A DNA stretch of 64,000 bases from JAISGQ01 sp045604155 (GTDB lineage: Bacteria > Bacillota > Clostridia > Oscillospirales > Acutalibacteraceae), in the NCBI GenBank assembly GCA_045604155.1, contig JAZUNN010000006.1:62001-126000 (forward strand), read 5' to 3'. The notes beneath the pieces were generated by a model, which did not search any database, was not told where the DNA came from, and saw nothing but the letters and a program-made list of their open reading frames with translations. This document shows positions 43,116-50,792 of the stretch, piece after piece; the stretch's first letter is position 1, and the number at the start of each line of letters is the position of its first letter. The translations under genes and the position numbers were made by a program.

Positions 43116-43892
43116 TTATTGATTTTCCTCGCAGAGCGCCTTCTTTTTCTCGCTGTTTTTTCTGATAACAGCACATACTGCATAATAGATGCAGTAAACA
43201 ACAAAGCAGGTACCGAATACGCAGAAGACCACCATAAAGGGCATGATTTCATCTGAAAGGAAGGGGAAGATACTTTCCTCGATGAAAAACCAGTTGTAAC
43301 CTGCATCATATACGGTGTTGCCGAAGGCAGCCCATACGAGAATAAGCAGTATTGCAATAAATTCCTTCCAGATTTTCTTGAATTCAAGCCTGACAGAGCC
43401 GAAGGCGAGATTCAGGAATCCCCATGCAAACAGAAAACTGTGGTATACAAAGGTCTGGAAAATGACATAACTGAAGGGAGGCTGACCGCCAAGGGCGGTG
43501 CCGGGATAAACCATCCACATAAGTGACGATGCAATGGAAAGAGAAACTATAACATCCTTTACAGGTCTGAATTTAGGATTGAACTGAGCGAAAGGAACAA
43601 AAACAGCCATTATGGTGCATATGTTGAAAGGAAGCTTATAGGCGCTTATGCCGTCATAGCTGTCGGAAAGAGGCATGATGAAGAAGTCAATAATATAAAG
43701 CCCAATGGTAAGATATGCGTAAAGCCGCAGCGTTTTTTCCTTGGCCTTGTCCGATTTGTTTTTCAGAATGAATGCCAGAAGAATGGGAATAGCGAAGGTG
43801 AAGAACAGATACATAAAGTGCCATTGATCAAAAAGTCCGATTTTAAGATTGGAATTATTCTGGCTGAATAACCACGCAAAAAACTCTTTCAT
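43116..43892 (-). CDS. YwaF-like (TIGR02206-type) membrane protein
   Basis: 258 residues with about seven TM helices. The early WHFMYLFFTFAIPILLAFI, the mid LPFNICTIMAVFVPFAQF (recalling the LPLHLCDI motif of YwaF/TIGR02206 proteins) and SFLFAWGFLNLAF fit that family, whose function is unknown. The C-terminal tail is basic and charged (RKNSEKKKALCEENQ). It is a single gene. The family call is by pattern only, so confidence is moderate. Confidence 0.6.
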   Translation of the reverse strand: MKEFFAWLFSQNNSNLKIGLFDQWHFMYLFFTFAIPILLAFILKNKSDKAKEKTLRLYAYLTIGLYIIDFFIMPLSDSYDGISAYKLPFNICTIMAVFVPFAQFNPKFRPVKDVIVSLSIASSLMWMVYPGTALGGQPPFSYVIFQTFVYHSFLFAWGFLNLAFGSVRLEFKKIWKEFIAILLILVWAAFGNTVYDAGYNWFFIEESIFPFLSDEIMPFMVVFCVFGTCFVVYCIYYAVCAVIRKNSEKKKALCEENQ

Positions 43893-43981
43893 AAAAATAA
43901 TCTCTCCGATGTTCAGAAAAATTGTCGATCATTGTAATCGTACATCACAAGAATATCACAAAGGAAAAGAAAAGGCAAGAA

Positions 43982-44020
43982 TAAAAAAGAAAAACCCTGA
44001 ACACAAAGTGTTCAGGGTTT
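43982..44020 (-). terminator. terminator of the EF-Tu-domain-like gene
   Basis: AAACCCTGAACAC pairs with GTGTTCAGGGTTT around AAA. The minus strand continues with TTTTTCTTTTTT. Confidence 0.8.
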
Positions 44021-44095
44021 GGGAACTGACTTGTATTTATGCAAATGCATCAAGTTTAAAAATCAGGAAGTGCAAATTGGCTTCGGATGGGTGCA

Positions 44096-44428
44096 TTATG
44101 CATTGCATTCGCCTGACAAGATAGGATTAAAGACTTTAAGTATAGTGGCATATCCCACAATACGTTCGCCTTCCTGAATATTAATCTTCTTACCTACCCA
44201 TAGACAGTTTGGATAGGATTCAGGCGAAAGAAATGTGATTGTACCTTTGGCTGTACCGTTAGGGGAAACGGTCTGTGTATCATAATAGTGATGAACGCCT
44301 GTTGTTAAATAATTCCCTGTCACTAAATGATGAGGGCGATAACCATCAGCAACGGGAGATTTTCTTGTTCCAACAAATTCAAAAAAAACTTCTACATCTG
44401 GTTGCTGGTTAATAATAGCTTTGTCCAT
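44096..44428 (-). CDS. stand-alone EF-Tu domain-III-like beta-barrel protein
   Basis: 110 residues with no GTPase part. The whole chain follows the pattern of elongation factor Tu domain III: an opening strand (DVEVFFEFVGTRKSP), ADGYRPHHLVTGNYLTTGVH in place of the EF-Tu FFSGYRPQFYFRTTDVTG loop, and KGTITFLSPESYPNCLWVGK. The closing EGERIVGYATILKVFN matches EF-Tu EGGRTVGAGVVTKI. What such single barrels do is not settled. The start has GGAGGGT. It stands alone with its own terminator, between two unknown genes near tRNA-Ser. Confidence 0.65.
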   Translation of the reverse strand: MDKAIINQQPDVEVFFEFVGTRKSPVADGYRPHHLVTGNYLTTGVHHYYDTQTVSPNGTAKGTITFLSPESYPNCLWVGKKINIQEGERIVGYATILKVFNPILSGECNA

Positions 44429-44465
44429 ACAATTACCCTCCTTTTCTTCATTATACCATAAAAAG

Positions 44466-44505
44466 AAAATAACCGCAACTTTGTATCAAGATTACGGTTA
44501 TTTTT
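44466..44505 (-). terminator. hairpin, probable terminator (copy 1 of a related pair)
   Basis: AAAATAACCG ... CGGTTATTTTT with TTGTATCA in the loop; T-rich on the minus strand. It is related in sequence to the hairpin at 45482-45519. Confidence 0.6.
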
Positions 44506-44532
44506 GAAGACTAACCCTAATTTTAATTCAAA

Positions 44533-44561
44533 TGCACCCCCTTTTGGGTTTAGGGGGTGCA
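44533..44561 (-). terminator. terminator of the lipoprotein gene
   Basis: TGCACCCCC pairs with GGGGGTGCA around a T/G-rich loop, 24 bases after the lipoprotein stop. Confidence 0.7.
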
Positions 44562-44584
44562 AAAGCGCAGAAACCTATTTCAAA

Positions 44585-45295
44585 TCACTTATTTTCTAAT
44601 TTCTGAAGCCACTCTGCGGGCAAAACGTAATCCTTGCCTTCAATAGAAATCGAATATGCCAAATCGTTATATGAGGTAATATCCATTCGCACTGCTAAAT
44701 TAGGTTCTTTCTCAAAGAATCCGTAGACTACACCATAAACATAACAGTTTTCCAGCATTCCATCCGTTTTCCTAATTAGATCATATAAGCCTGCCTCACG
44801 AGGATCCTTTTGTGAACGGACATCGGATAAGAACTCTGCAATTTCCGATGCTTCAACGATTCCATCATCACAAGTTGTGTGAGTTGTATCGTCTTCCGTA
44901 TTTCCGATACCGGAAACAAATTCAAATCGAATGCAATTATCTACAGCAAAGTCGAATGATGGCAACGAGGTCTTGCGGTAAATACTAAACCATTCATTAT
45001 CGGGAGCGTGTCTGATCAAGATGTTGTCATTATCAGCATCTTTGATAGCAAACATCCCTGTTTGATACAAAAGTCCCAAGTGTTGAGATGTTTTTTCTTC
45101 TCCTTGTATGCTGCCAATAAAATCCAAGTCACCCAAATAGTAAAGGATTCCTTCGTTTGCCAAGTGGGTGTACTCAACTCCCGAATTACTGACTATGTTC
45201 CCATTCTTATTTTCTGTAAATGTATCTTCTTTTGCAGGAGAACAACCGCACAAAAGTATAAGTGTTGCGACGATTAAACATAATACTTTTTTCAT
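44585..45295 (-). CDS. lipoprotein of unknown function
   Basis: 236 residues from the ATG at 45295 (after GGAGGTAAG); six in-frame codons upstream overlap that site. A lipoprotein signal peptide KKVLCLIVATLILLCGCSPA has lipobox L-C-G-C with Cys18 as the lipid-modified residue. The mature protein (about 218 residues) is acidic, with TEDDTTHTTCDDGI mid-way, and holds two Cys. No family is recognised. It should be anchored to the outer face of the membrane. The upstream region carries three direct AATCGTT repeats. Its codon use (more AAA, TTT, CAA) looks more AT-rich than the housekeeping genes. Confidence 0.7.
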   Translation of the reverse strand: MKKVLCLIVATLILLCGCSPAKEDTFTENKNGNIVSNSGVEYTHLANEGILYYLGDLDFIGSIQGEEKTSQHLGLLYQTGMFAIKDADNDNILIRHAPDNEWFSIYRKTSLPSFDFAVDNCIRFEFVSGIGNTEDDTTHTTCDDGIVEASEIAEFLSDVRSQKDPREAGLYDLIRKTDGMLENCYVYGVVYGFFEKEPNLAVRMDITSYNDLAYSISIEGKDYVLPAEWLQKLENK

Positions 45296-45361
45296 ATACT
45301 TACCTCCGTTCACTTATCCTTTAAATAATTATAGCATGGAAAAAGCTTATTTTTAATAATT

Positions 45362-45408
45362 TAACGATTGCCAACTGTAATTCAACGATTACTTATCTTT
45401 TAACGATT
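45362..45408 (-). repeat. three direct repeats upstream of the lipoprotein gene
   Basis: On the minus strand AATCGTT occurs at 45401-45408, 45383-45390 and 45362-45369, 18 and 21 bases apart. They lie just upstream of an extended -10 (TGCTATAAT, complement of 45328-45336), so they may be regulator-binding sites. Confidence 0.45.
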
Positions 45409-45481
45409 TAAAATAGAATTTTATTGTCAATTCAGAGAATTCTCTTTCCAAAAGTTCTCGAAAAGCTGATTTTGGGGATAA

Positions 45482-45519
45482 AATAACCGTCATTCCGTTG
45501 TATCAGAATGACGGTTATT
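45482..45519 (-). terminator. tRNA-Ser terminator (copy 2 of the hairpin pair)
   Basis: AATAACCGTCATTC pairs with GAATGACGGTTATT around a loop containing TTGTATCA, immediately after the tRNA. Confidence 0.7.
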
Positions 45520-45522
45520 CTT

Positions 45523-45614
45523 TGGCGGAGATGGAGAGATTCGAACTCTCGAACCGCTTTTAACGGTTACACGATTTCCAGTCGTGCGCCCTCGACCAAC
45601 TAGGCGACATCTCC
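45523..45614 (-). tRNA. tRNA-Ser (GGA)
   Basis: The minus strand gives acceptor GGAGATG/CATCTCC, a D arm (CCTAGTTGGTCGAGGG), and anticodon stem CACGA-CTGGAAA-TCGTG with anticodon GGA, reading UCC/UCU serine codons. A long class-II variable arm (AACCGTTAAAAGCGGTT) and the T arm GAGAGTTCGAATCTCTC follow. The 3' CCA is encoded. Length is 92 bases, normal for tRNA-Ser. A terminator hairpin follows, so it is a single-tRNA unit. Confidence 0.97.
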
Positions 45615-45743
45615 ATGTCGATTGCAAGCGGTCTCGTGAACTTGCTTGGCTATTATAACAAATGGTTTTTAATAATGCAAGCCCTTTTTTCAAAAAAGTA
45701 AAAATTTTTTATTGTGAGAAATTTGAGAATGTCTTAAAAGTCC

Positions 45744-45772
45744 TTGTAGAGCCCTTGGTTATGTGATATAAT
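45744..45772 (+). promoter_or_regulatory. extended -10 promoter of the CotH gene
   Basis: TTGTAG (45744-45749), 17 bases, TATAAT (45767-45772) with TGA before it. Confidence 0.65.
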
Positions 45773-45808
45773 TTCAAAACCAATACAATGTGAAAGAGAG
45801 AAATTGCC

Positions 45809-47758
45809 ATGAGATCAAAAATGAAGCGAATTTCTGCCTTTGTTCTTGCGTTAGGCCTTATAGCAGCAATGCTCTGCGGCTGCAAGGAAGAGGAGAAGGT
45901 AAAACTGCCCTCGGAATATGTTTCCACAACAGATGCCATTTCCGCTCAGGTAGTTGATTTTTCCGCAGGCAGCGGTGTGTATGAGGATGAATTCATGCTC
46001 ACACTTACAAGCTCAAAGGATGCGGTAATCTTCTACACCACTGACGGCAGCGACCCCACAGAAAGCGAAACACGCATGATCTACAGCGAGCCCATTTCCG
46101 TTACAGACCGTGCGGGTGATCCCAATGTGATCTCCAACATGGATCCCAATCTCTTTGATTCCGCACACTGCAAGCTGGATTTTGATACACAGCAGTTTGT
46201 GTCAGAGCTTACTGTGCCTGAGGCTGATAAGGTAGACAAGTGTACCGTAATAAAGGCTGCAGCACTTGATGGCGACGGCGCATACACAAAGGTGTTTACC
46301 AATACATATTTTGTCGGAGATATTGAAGATCACGTGCAGGGTGTAACCGAAAGCAGCAAAGCTGCAGGCGGTACTCTTGCAATCATATCCATAACCATGG
46401 ATTCCGATGACCTTTTCGATTATGAAACAGGCATATATGTAAAGGGCAAAAAGTTTGATGATGACCTTAAGTACAAAATTGAAAACGGTAAATACGGCGA
46501 CTATAAGGATGCACGAGGCATCGATGCAAACTATAAGCAGAGAGGCAGAGAGTGGGAGAGAGAAGCTCATATCGATTTCTTCGAGAGTGACGGAACAACT
46601 ACCGAGCTTGTTCTGTCCCAGGACTGCGGTATCCGTGTCCAGGGCAACTATTCCCGTTCCGACTATCAGAAAGGCTTCAGACTTTATGCCCGCAGAGATT
46701 ACGGCGACAACAACTTCAACTACGCTGTTTTCGGCGATGAGCTGAAAAATGACGAAGGGGAAGTAATGGACAAATTCAAGACTCTTATTCTCAGAAACGG
46801 CGGCAACTGCGCATTCACAACCAAGTACAGCGATACTTACTGGGGCTCTCTCGTAACCGAAATGGATGTTGATACCCTCACATCCCGTCCCGCAGTGGTA
46901 TATCTCAACGGCGAATACTGGGGACTTTACGTTCTTCAGGAGGACTTCTCCGATGATTACTTTGAAGATACCCACGGTGTAAACAAGGACGATGTAGTCC
47001 TTTACAAGGGCGATGCCGAAACCTACAGCATCGGCTACAAGCTTGACCTGGGTGACCTTCCCGAAGGCGTAACAAATGTAGATTACTACTTCTCAGATCT
47101 TCTCAATTTCTTCAATACCCATAAGAATCTTGAAAGCGAAGAAGACTTTGCGGAATTTGAAAAGCTTGTTGATGTAGAGTCAGCAATGGATTATTATGCT
47201 ATCCAGCTCTGGATAAACAACAAGTGGGACTGGCCGGGCAAAAACTGGTCGATGTGGAAAACCACCACTATTGACGAAAGCAATCCTTATGCAGACGGAC
47301 GCTGGCGCTATTGTATCTACGATGTCGAGTTTGGCGGAGTTTCCGGAAAGAGCGATGCATATACCAATACAATAAAGGACGACAACTACAAGGAATACGG
47401 AATGCTCGACATGAGCACAAGCAATCCTTCTGTTCAGGTATACACCTACCTTATGACAAATGTCGAGTGGAGAACAGCCTTCATAGACAGACTTTCCTCC
47501 ATGGGCTCCACATACTTTGAATATAATACCGCAATGGAGCGCCTTGACGAGTTCAAGGATATCTACACTCCTCTTTATGACCAGTTCTTTGAGCGTCACA
47601 ATAATGGCAAATGGCTTGGCGACGCCAACAACAGCAACTACGGCGGATATGCAAGCTATAAGTGCATAGCAGACTTCCTTGAAAAGAGAGCAGATAATAT
47701 CCAGCCAATGATCGACTATGTTGACTGGTACTTTGCAGAAATTTATCCCAATCTTTAA
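45809..47758 (+). CDS. CotH-kinase family lipoprotein
   Basis: 649 residues. A lipoprotein signal (ALGLIAAMLCGC, Cys near 25) precedes a chitobiase/FN3-like domain at about 45-110 (SSKDAVIFYTTDGSDPTESE). The CotH protein-kinase-like domain follows (about 190-600) with GIRVQGNYSRSDYQKGFRLY (ATP/Lys region), YLNGEYWGLYVLQEDFSDDY (catalytic-loop region), ALYKGD-type motif VVLYKGDAE and YCIYDVEFGG (metal-binding D). In Bacillus CotH phosphorylates spore coat proteins; in Ruminococcus-like bacteria CotH modules also occur on extracellular, fibre-associated proteins. The lipid anchor places this one outside the membrane. There is no dockerin. It is transcribed alone. Confidence 0.88.
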   Translation: MRSKMKRISAFVLALGLIAAMLCGCKEEEKVKLPSEYVSTTDAISAQVVDFSAGSGVYEDEFMLTLTSSKDAVIFYTTDGSDPTESETRMIYSEPISVTDRAGDPNVISNMDPNLFDSAHCKLDFDTQQFVSELTVPEADKVDKCTVIKAAALDGDGAYTKVFTNTYFVGDIEDHVQGVTESSKAAGGTLAIISITMDSDDLFDYETGIYVKGKKFDDDLKYKIENGKYGDYKDARGIDANYKQRGREWEREAHIDFFESDGTTTELVLSQDCGIRVQGNYSRSDYQKGFRLYARRDYGDNNFNYAVFGDELKNDEGEVMDKFKTLILRNGGNCAFTTKYSDTYWGSLVTEMDVDTLTSRPAVVYLNGEYWGLYVLQEDFSDDYFEDTHGVNKDDVVLYKGDAETYSIGYKLDLGDLPEGVTNVDYYFSDLLNFFNTHKNLESEEDFAEFEKLVDVESAMDYYAIQLWINNKWDWPGKNWSMWKTTTIDESNPYADGRWRYCIYDVEFGGVSGKSDAYTNTIKDDNYKEYGMLDMSTSNPSVQVYTYLMTNVEWRTAFIDRLSSMGSTYFEYNTAMERLDEFKDIYTPLYDQFFERHNNGKWLGDANNSNYGGYASYKCIADFLEKRADNIQPMIDYVDWYFAEIYPNL

Positions 47759-47768
47759 AATGAATCCA

Positions 47769-47800
47769 AAATGCCCACAGCTTATTGCTGTGGGCATTTT
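47769..47800. terminator. bidirectional terminator
   Basis: AAAATGCCCACAGC, loop TTATT, GCTGTGGGCATTTT. Confidence 0.85.
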
Positions 47801-47815
47801 ACGTGTAAAAGAGAT

Positions 47816-48298
47816 TTATAATCCGAGCAGCTGCTTCTTTTTAATATTAAATTCCTCTTGAGAGATTACACCGGCATCAAGAAGACCCTTGAATTTCTGC
47901 AGTTCTTCTGCAGGTGAGAAAGCATTGGATATAGGTGCATTTTTGCGTTCTTTTGCCTCCCTGATTTTACTTTGAATAAATTCAAAAACCTCACGCATAA
48001 TTTTAGGGTCGATATTTTGCTTTGCGAAAATAAAACTGTTTTCACTTCCAAAATTATCTCCGCTTCTTGATCCGGGATACTCAAACTGAATAAAGCCATT
48101 TATTAGTGTGCTTGCCTCTTTGTATTGTACGGCAGTTAAATCGGAATAATAAAATTCCTTATTTCCGTTAAGTGCTCTGCCGGTGAATGCACCGAGTACA
48201 CTTTTTCCACCGCTGATAACACAGCGATTTTCATAGACTGTCATGCTGCAGCCCCATCCCTTTGAAGAAAATGAAACAAGTTTTAAAGAAAAGATCAA
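47816..48298 (-). CDS. SHOCT-domain protein, 5' end uncertain
   Basis: Up to 160 residues. The N-terminal part is a small beta fold (TVYENRCVISGGK, then NGKEFYYSDLTAVQYKEAS and GFIQFEYPGSRSGDNFG), like the PH-type/DUF4429 fold that usually precedes SHOCT. The C-terminus EELQKFKGLLDAGVISQEEF then NIKKKQLLGL is a SHOCT domain, an oligomerisation module. The only upstream start is a TTG (48298) without a ribosome-binding site; an ATG at 48241 cuts into the first strand. So the gene may be truncated at its 5' end, where it meets a plus-strand gene remnant. Function unknown. Confidence 0.7.
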   Translation of the reverse strand: MIFSLKLVSFSSKGWGCSMTVYENRCVISGGKSVLGAFTGRALNGNKEFYYSDLTAVQYKEASTLINGFIQFEYPGSRSGDNFGSENSFIFAKQNIDPKIMREVFEFIQSKIREAKERKNAPISNAFSPAEELQKFKGLLDAGVISQEEFNIKKKQLLGL

Positions 48299-48401
48299 TG
48301 ATGAAATTATATCAATTTTAGAGTCGTGTACATCTCAGCAATCGGAAATTATATGTGAAATAATCAAGTCAACCAAGTCGGCACTGGATAGATATAAATA
48401 A
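48243..48401 (+). pseudogene. possible 3' remnant of a plus-strand gene
   Basis: A 52-codon open frame (ATG 48243 to TAA 48401) has protein-like composition in its last 40 codons (FKEKINDEIISILESC, then IICEIIKSTKSALDRYK), an amphipathic helical sequence. It ends at a strong terminator. It has no ribosome-binding site and overlaps the 5' end of the leftward SHOCT gene, so it may be the tail of a gene cut by recombination. A chance open frame is the alternative. Confidence 0.35.
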
Positions 48402-48437
48402 AAAGCCCGCCGCAGCATTATCGCTGCGGCGGTTTTT
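48402..48437. terminator. bidirectional terminator
   Basis: CCGCCGCAGC, loop, GCTGCGGCGG, with A/T runs on both sides. Confidence 0.85.
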
Positions 48438-48443
48438 CGATAT

Positions 48444-49208
48444 TCATTTCTTTCTTGCAGTAATCAGAAATCTGTGGATTCGGCCTTCTATGCAGCCTTC
48501 AGACTCCAGAATTTTCTGAGCCTCAAAAAGCTGATTGAGATTTTTCTTTACAGAAAATCCCGGGAATTCCCATTCAATGATTTTTGCAAACCAGACGAGT
48601 GCACCCACGTCGTAAAATTTTATAGGGCGAAAGCACTCCTGCGCATCTATAACATCGAATCCCACAGCAAGAAGCTTTTCGGATGCAATACTGAGATACT
48701 GATCAGGAAAGGGCAGTGTCTCAGCATCAGAAAGAAGAAGCCTTGCAAGCTCACGGTCATTTTCGGCACCGACCTGCTCTGTTATCAGCATACCGCCGTG
48801 CTTTAAAACACGGTGTATCTCCTTCTCGTCAAAAATACCGTGACGGTTGATAACCATGTCAAATCTGTCAGATTCGAACGGCAAGATTCCGCTGCCGTCG
48901 GAAGGTCGGAAATCAATTCCGAGGGGAGTGAGAATCTGTTTGCAAAGCTCAATGTTGGGAGGATAAGATTCAGCGGCAGCTGTATTTTTGTGCGGATGTC
49001 CCAGAGTTAATAGAAATTCACCGCCGCCTGTGTCGATATCCAGTACACTCATATCCGAAGAAAGAAATCCCAGGATAAAATCACGGTAATTCCACGGCAA
49101 ATCCGTTTCCTCAGTGTAACGTCCTTCAATATGAGAAAAATCCCAGCCGTGAATATGTGCGGCATCTTCTTCTGCCAGCCAGAAATCTATCAGTTCATTT
49201 TTGTTCAT
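48444..49208 (-). CDS. class I SAM-dependent methyltransferase
   Basis: 254 residues. The SAM motif I is SVLDIDTGGGEFLLTLG (about 54-70, DIDTGGGE), followed by the acidic loop AAAESYPPNIELCKQ. Motif II/III segments are LPFESDRFDMVINRHGIFDE and EIHRVLKHGGMLITEQVG (about 133-150). It looks like a Methyltransf_11 type acting on a small molecule; the substrate is unknown. A C-terminal extension (about 200-254) is helical. AAGGAGTAGTTACC precedes the ATG. Single gene. Confidence 0.8.
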   Translation of the reverse strand: MNKNELIDFWLAEEDAAHIHGWDFSHIEGRYTEETDLPWNYRDFILGFLSSDMSVLDIDTGGGEFLLTLGHPHKNTAAAESYPPNIELCKQILTPLGIDFRPSDGSGILPFESDRFDMVINRHGIFDEKEIHRVLKHGGMLITEQVGAENDRELARLLLSDAETLPFPDQYLSIASEKLLAVGFDVIDAQECFRPIKFYDVGALVWFAKIIEWEFPGFSVKKNLNQLFEAQKILESEGCIEGRIHRFLITARKK

Positions 49209-49275
49209 GGTAACTACTCCTTGATTTCAATTTGTATTTGAAAAGGTGCAGTTAACTGACAACATAAAACTCAAC

Positions 49276-49316
49276 CTCGGTGCAATCTGCTGTCAGATTT
49301 ACAACTGCACCGAGCA
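49276..49316 (-). terminator. terminator-like nested hairpin
   Basis: CTCGGTGCA pairs with TGCACCGAG, enclosing a second hairpin (ATCTG, CTGT, CAGAT). It lies in the gap between the HAD phosphatase and the methyltransferase, 43 bases after the phosphatase stop. Confidence 0.5.
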
Positions 49317-49358
49317 GTTATCTCGAATAAAATGCATAAAAGCATTCACCGCCTTGCA

Positions 49359-50009
49359 TCAATCAGTCAGATAATCATAAAGTTCCTCGGGAGTTTCACA
49401 GAAAACCTTGCCGCCTTTTGCGGTAAGCTCATCTCTTGTTCTGAAGCCCCAGAGAACGGAAATGCAGGGGAGAGCGGAATTTTCGGCGGTTGCAAGGTCA
49501 ACATCGGAATCACCGATGTAAACAGACTCACTCTTGTCAGCGCCGAGAACTTCAAGTGCCTTATCTACCATGTCAGGCTCAGGCTTTCTTGCAAGTCCGG
49601 GCTGATCACCGATAACAAAATCAATGTTGTCACCGAAGAATTCCTTTGCAAGGACCTTCAGAGCACCGTCAACCTTGTTTGAAACGATAGCCATTTTAAA
49701 GCCGTCGTCATGGAGCTTCTTGAGCATATCACAGATACCTGCATAGGGACCTGTCTTTATCTGATTGTGGGTTTCGTAATACCCTTTGAAGAATTCAAAG
49801 ATTTCATCGGCTTTTTCACCGTCAAGGTCAGCAGGAGCGGAAAGATTGAACATATGGCGCAGACCCTTGCCCACAAAAAGACGGGTTTCGTCAATAGATC
49901 TTTCGGGCAGACCATATTTTGAAAGAGCAACATTGACACAGTCGGTCAGGTCATCGAGAGTGTTGAGAAGTGTACCGTCCATGTCCCAGATAATATTTTT
50001 GTATTTCAT
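49359..50009 (-). CDS. HAD phosphatase, phosphoglycolate-phosphatase-like
   Basis: 216 residues from the ATG at 50009 (after AAGGAG); in-frame codons upstream lack a site. HAD motifs: IIWDMDGTLLNTL (motif I, nucleophile Asp about 9), AIVSNKVDG (motif II, Ser about 114), ARKPEPDMVDKAL (motif III, Lys about 145) and VYIGDSDVDLATAEN (motif IV). The helical cap between motifs I and II is of the C1 type. It resembles Gph/PpaX-type phosphatases, which clean up phosphoglycolate or pyrophosphate; the substrate is not certain. Confidence 0.88.
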   Translation of the reverse strand: MKYKNIIWDMDGTLLNTLDDLTDCVNVALSKYGLPERSIDETRLFVGKGLRHMFNLSAPADLDGEKADEIFEFFKGYYETHNQIKTGPYAGICDMLKKLHDDGFKMAIVSNKVDGALKVLAKEFFGDNIDFVIGDQPGLARKPEPDMVDKALEVLGADKSESVYIGDSDVDLATAENSALPCISVLWGFRTRDELTAKGGKVFCETPEELYDYLTD

Positions 50010-50134
50010 AAGAGCATACTCCTTAAGAAGATTTCTTCGCTCAATATAATACACTCAGTTTTCGTGTTTGTCACCTGTTTTGCGAAGAAATTTATGTCAG
50101 AGAAGAAGCAAAATGACGCAGATATCCGAAGCGC

Positions 50135-50629
50135 TTATTTTTTGTTTATGTTGTGCAGAAGCTTGATTATTTCAGAGATTCCCAGGAATAAGGAACCGAT
50201 AAAAAATGCCTTGACCCATGTCTGCAGAGCGACAAAAATAGCGACATCATCGGAATATTCTGAGATATTTCCGGCCTGAATAATTCCATAAATCAAACCG
50301 ATGGCAAAGACAGCAATAGCGACAACAAGCAAAAAAACGGAAATCGCATTTGTGCTTTTTTCGGCTGTTGTTTTGCGTGCGGAAGAATATTTTTTCAGTT
50401 CATCGTATTCTTCGTCTGTTACTTCAATAGGCTCTTTCTGATAATACCGCTGCTGCTGAGTGTTTTCGTCGAATTCCGAATAAGGGTAATCAGGAGAGTA
50501 CTCGGCCTTGTCTGAGTAAGTTTTGGTGTACAACCCTTCACGGAGAAGAAAAGCGTTCTTTTCACGCTGCTTTTGGTTAGCGATCTGCTTTTCCTTCTCA
50601 CAGATGTAATATTCGGCCATTTTATGCAT
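50135..50629 (-). CDS. membrane protein of unknown function with basic N-terminus
   Basis: 164 residues. The first 90 are polar and charged, with a basic coiled segment (CEKEKQIANQKQREKN) and a Tyr/Gln-rich stretch (YSPDYPYSEFDENTQQQRYY). Two TM helices follow at about 95-117 and 134-155. Both termini are probably cytoplasmic. Family not recognised. AGAGGG lies seven bases before the ATG. It is preceded on the right by a gap of about 160 bases holding only the terminator of the PepSY gene. Confidence 0.6.
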   Translation of the reverse strand: MHKMAEYYICEKEKQIANQKQREKNAFLLREGLYTKTYSDKAEYSPDYPYSEFDENTQQQRYYQKEPIEVTDEEYDELKKYSSARKTTAEKSTNAISVFLLVVAIAVFAIGLIYGIIQAGNISEYSDDVAIFVALQTWVKAFFIGSLFLGISEIIKLLHNINKK

Positions 50630-50730
50630 AATTAACCCTCTTTTACATTCAGTATAACGTGAAATTCAGATGATAATTCCCCAGTCTGAAAAACACACTT
50701 TAATTGTAATTCAGCTGAGGGAAAAAGTCA

Positions 50731-50758
50731 AATAAAAACCTCCCTCGTAAGAGGGAGG
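50731..50758 (-). terminator. terminator of the PepSY lipoprotein gene
   Basis: CCTCCCTC, loop GTAA, GAGGGAGG; the minus strand continues TTTTTATTT. Confidence 0.85.
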
Positions 50759-50792
50759 CAGCACGAAAATGTCGTAACAAATGGAATGATTA

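Noticed and set aside
45523..45614. tRNA-Ser as an integrative-element attachment site
   Set aside because: I looked for a second copy of the tRNA 3' end within the adjacent accessory stretch and found none, and there is no integrase gene.
46202..46975. A 257-codon leftward frame inside the CotH gene
   Set aside because: It is antisense to clear CotH motifs and lacks a start site; it arises from codon bias.
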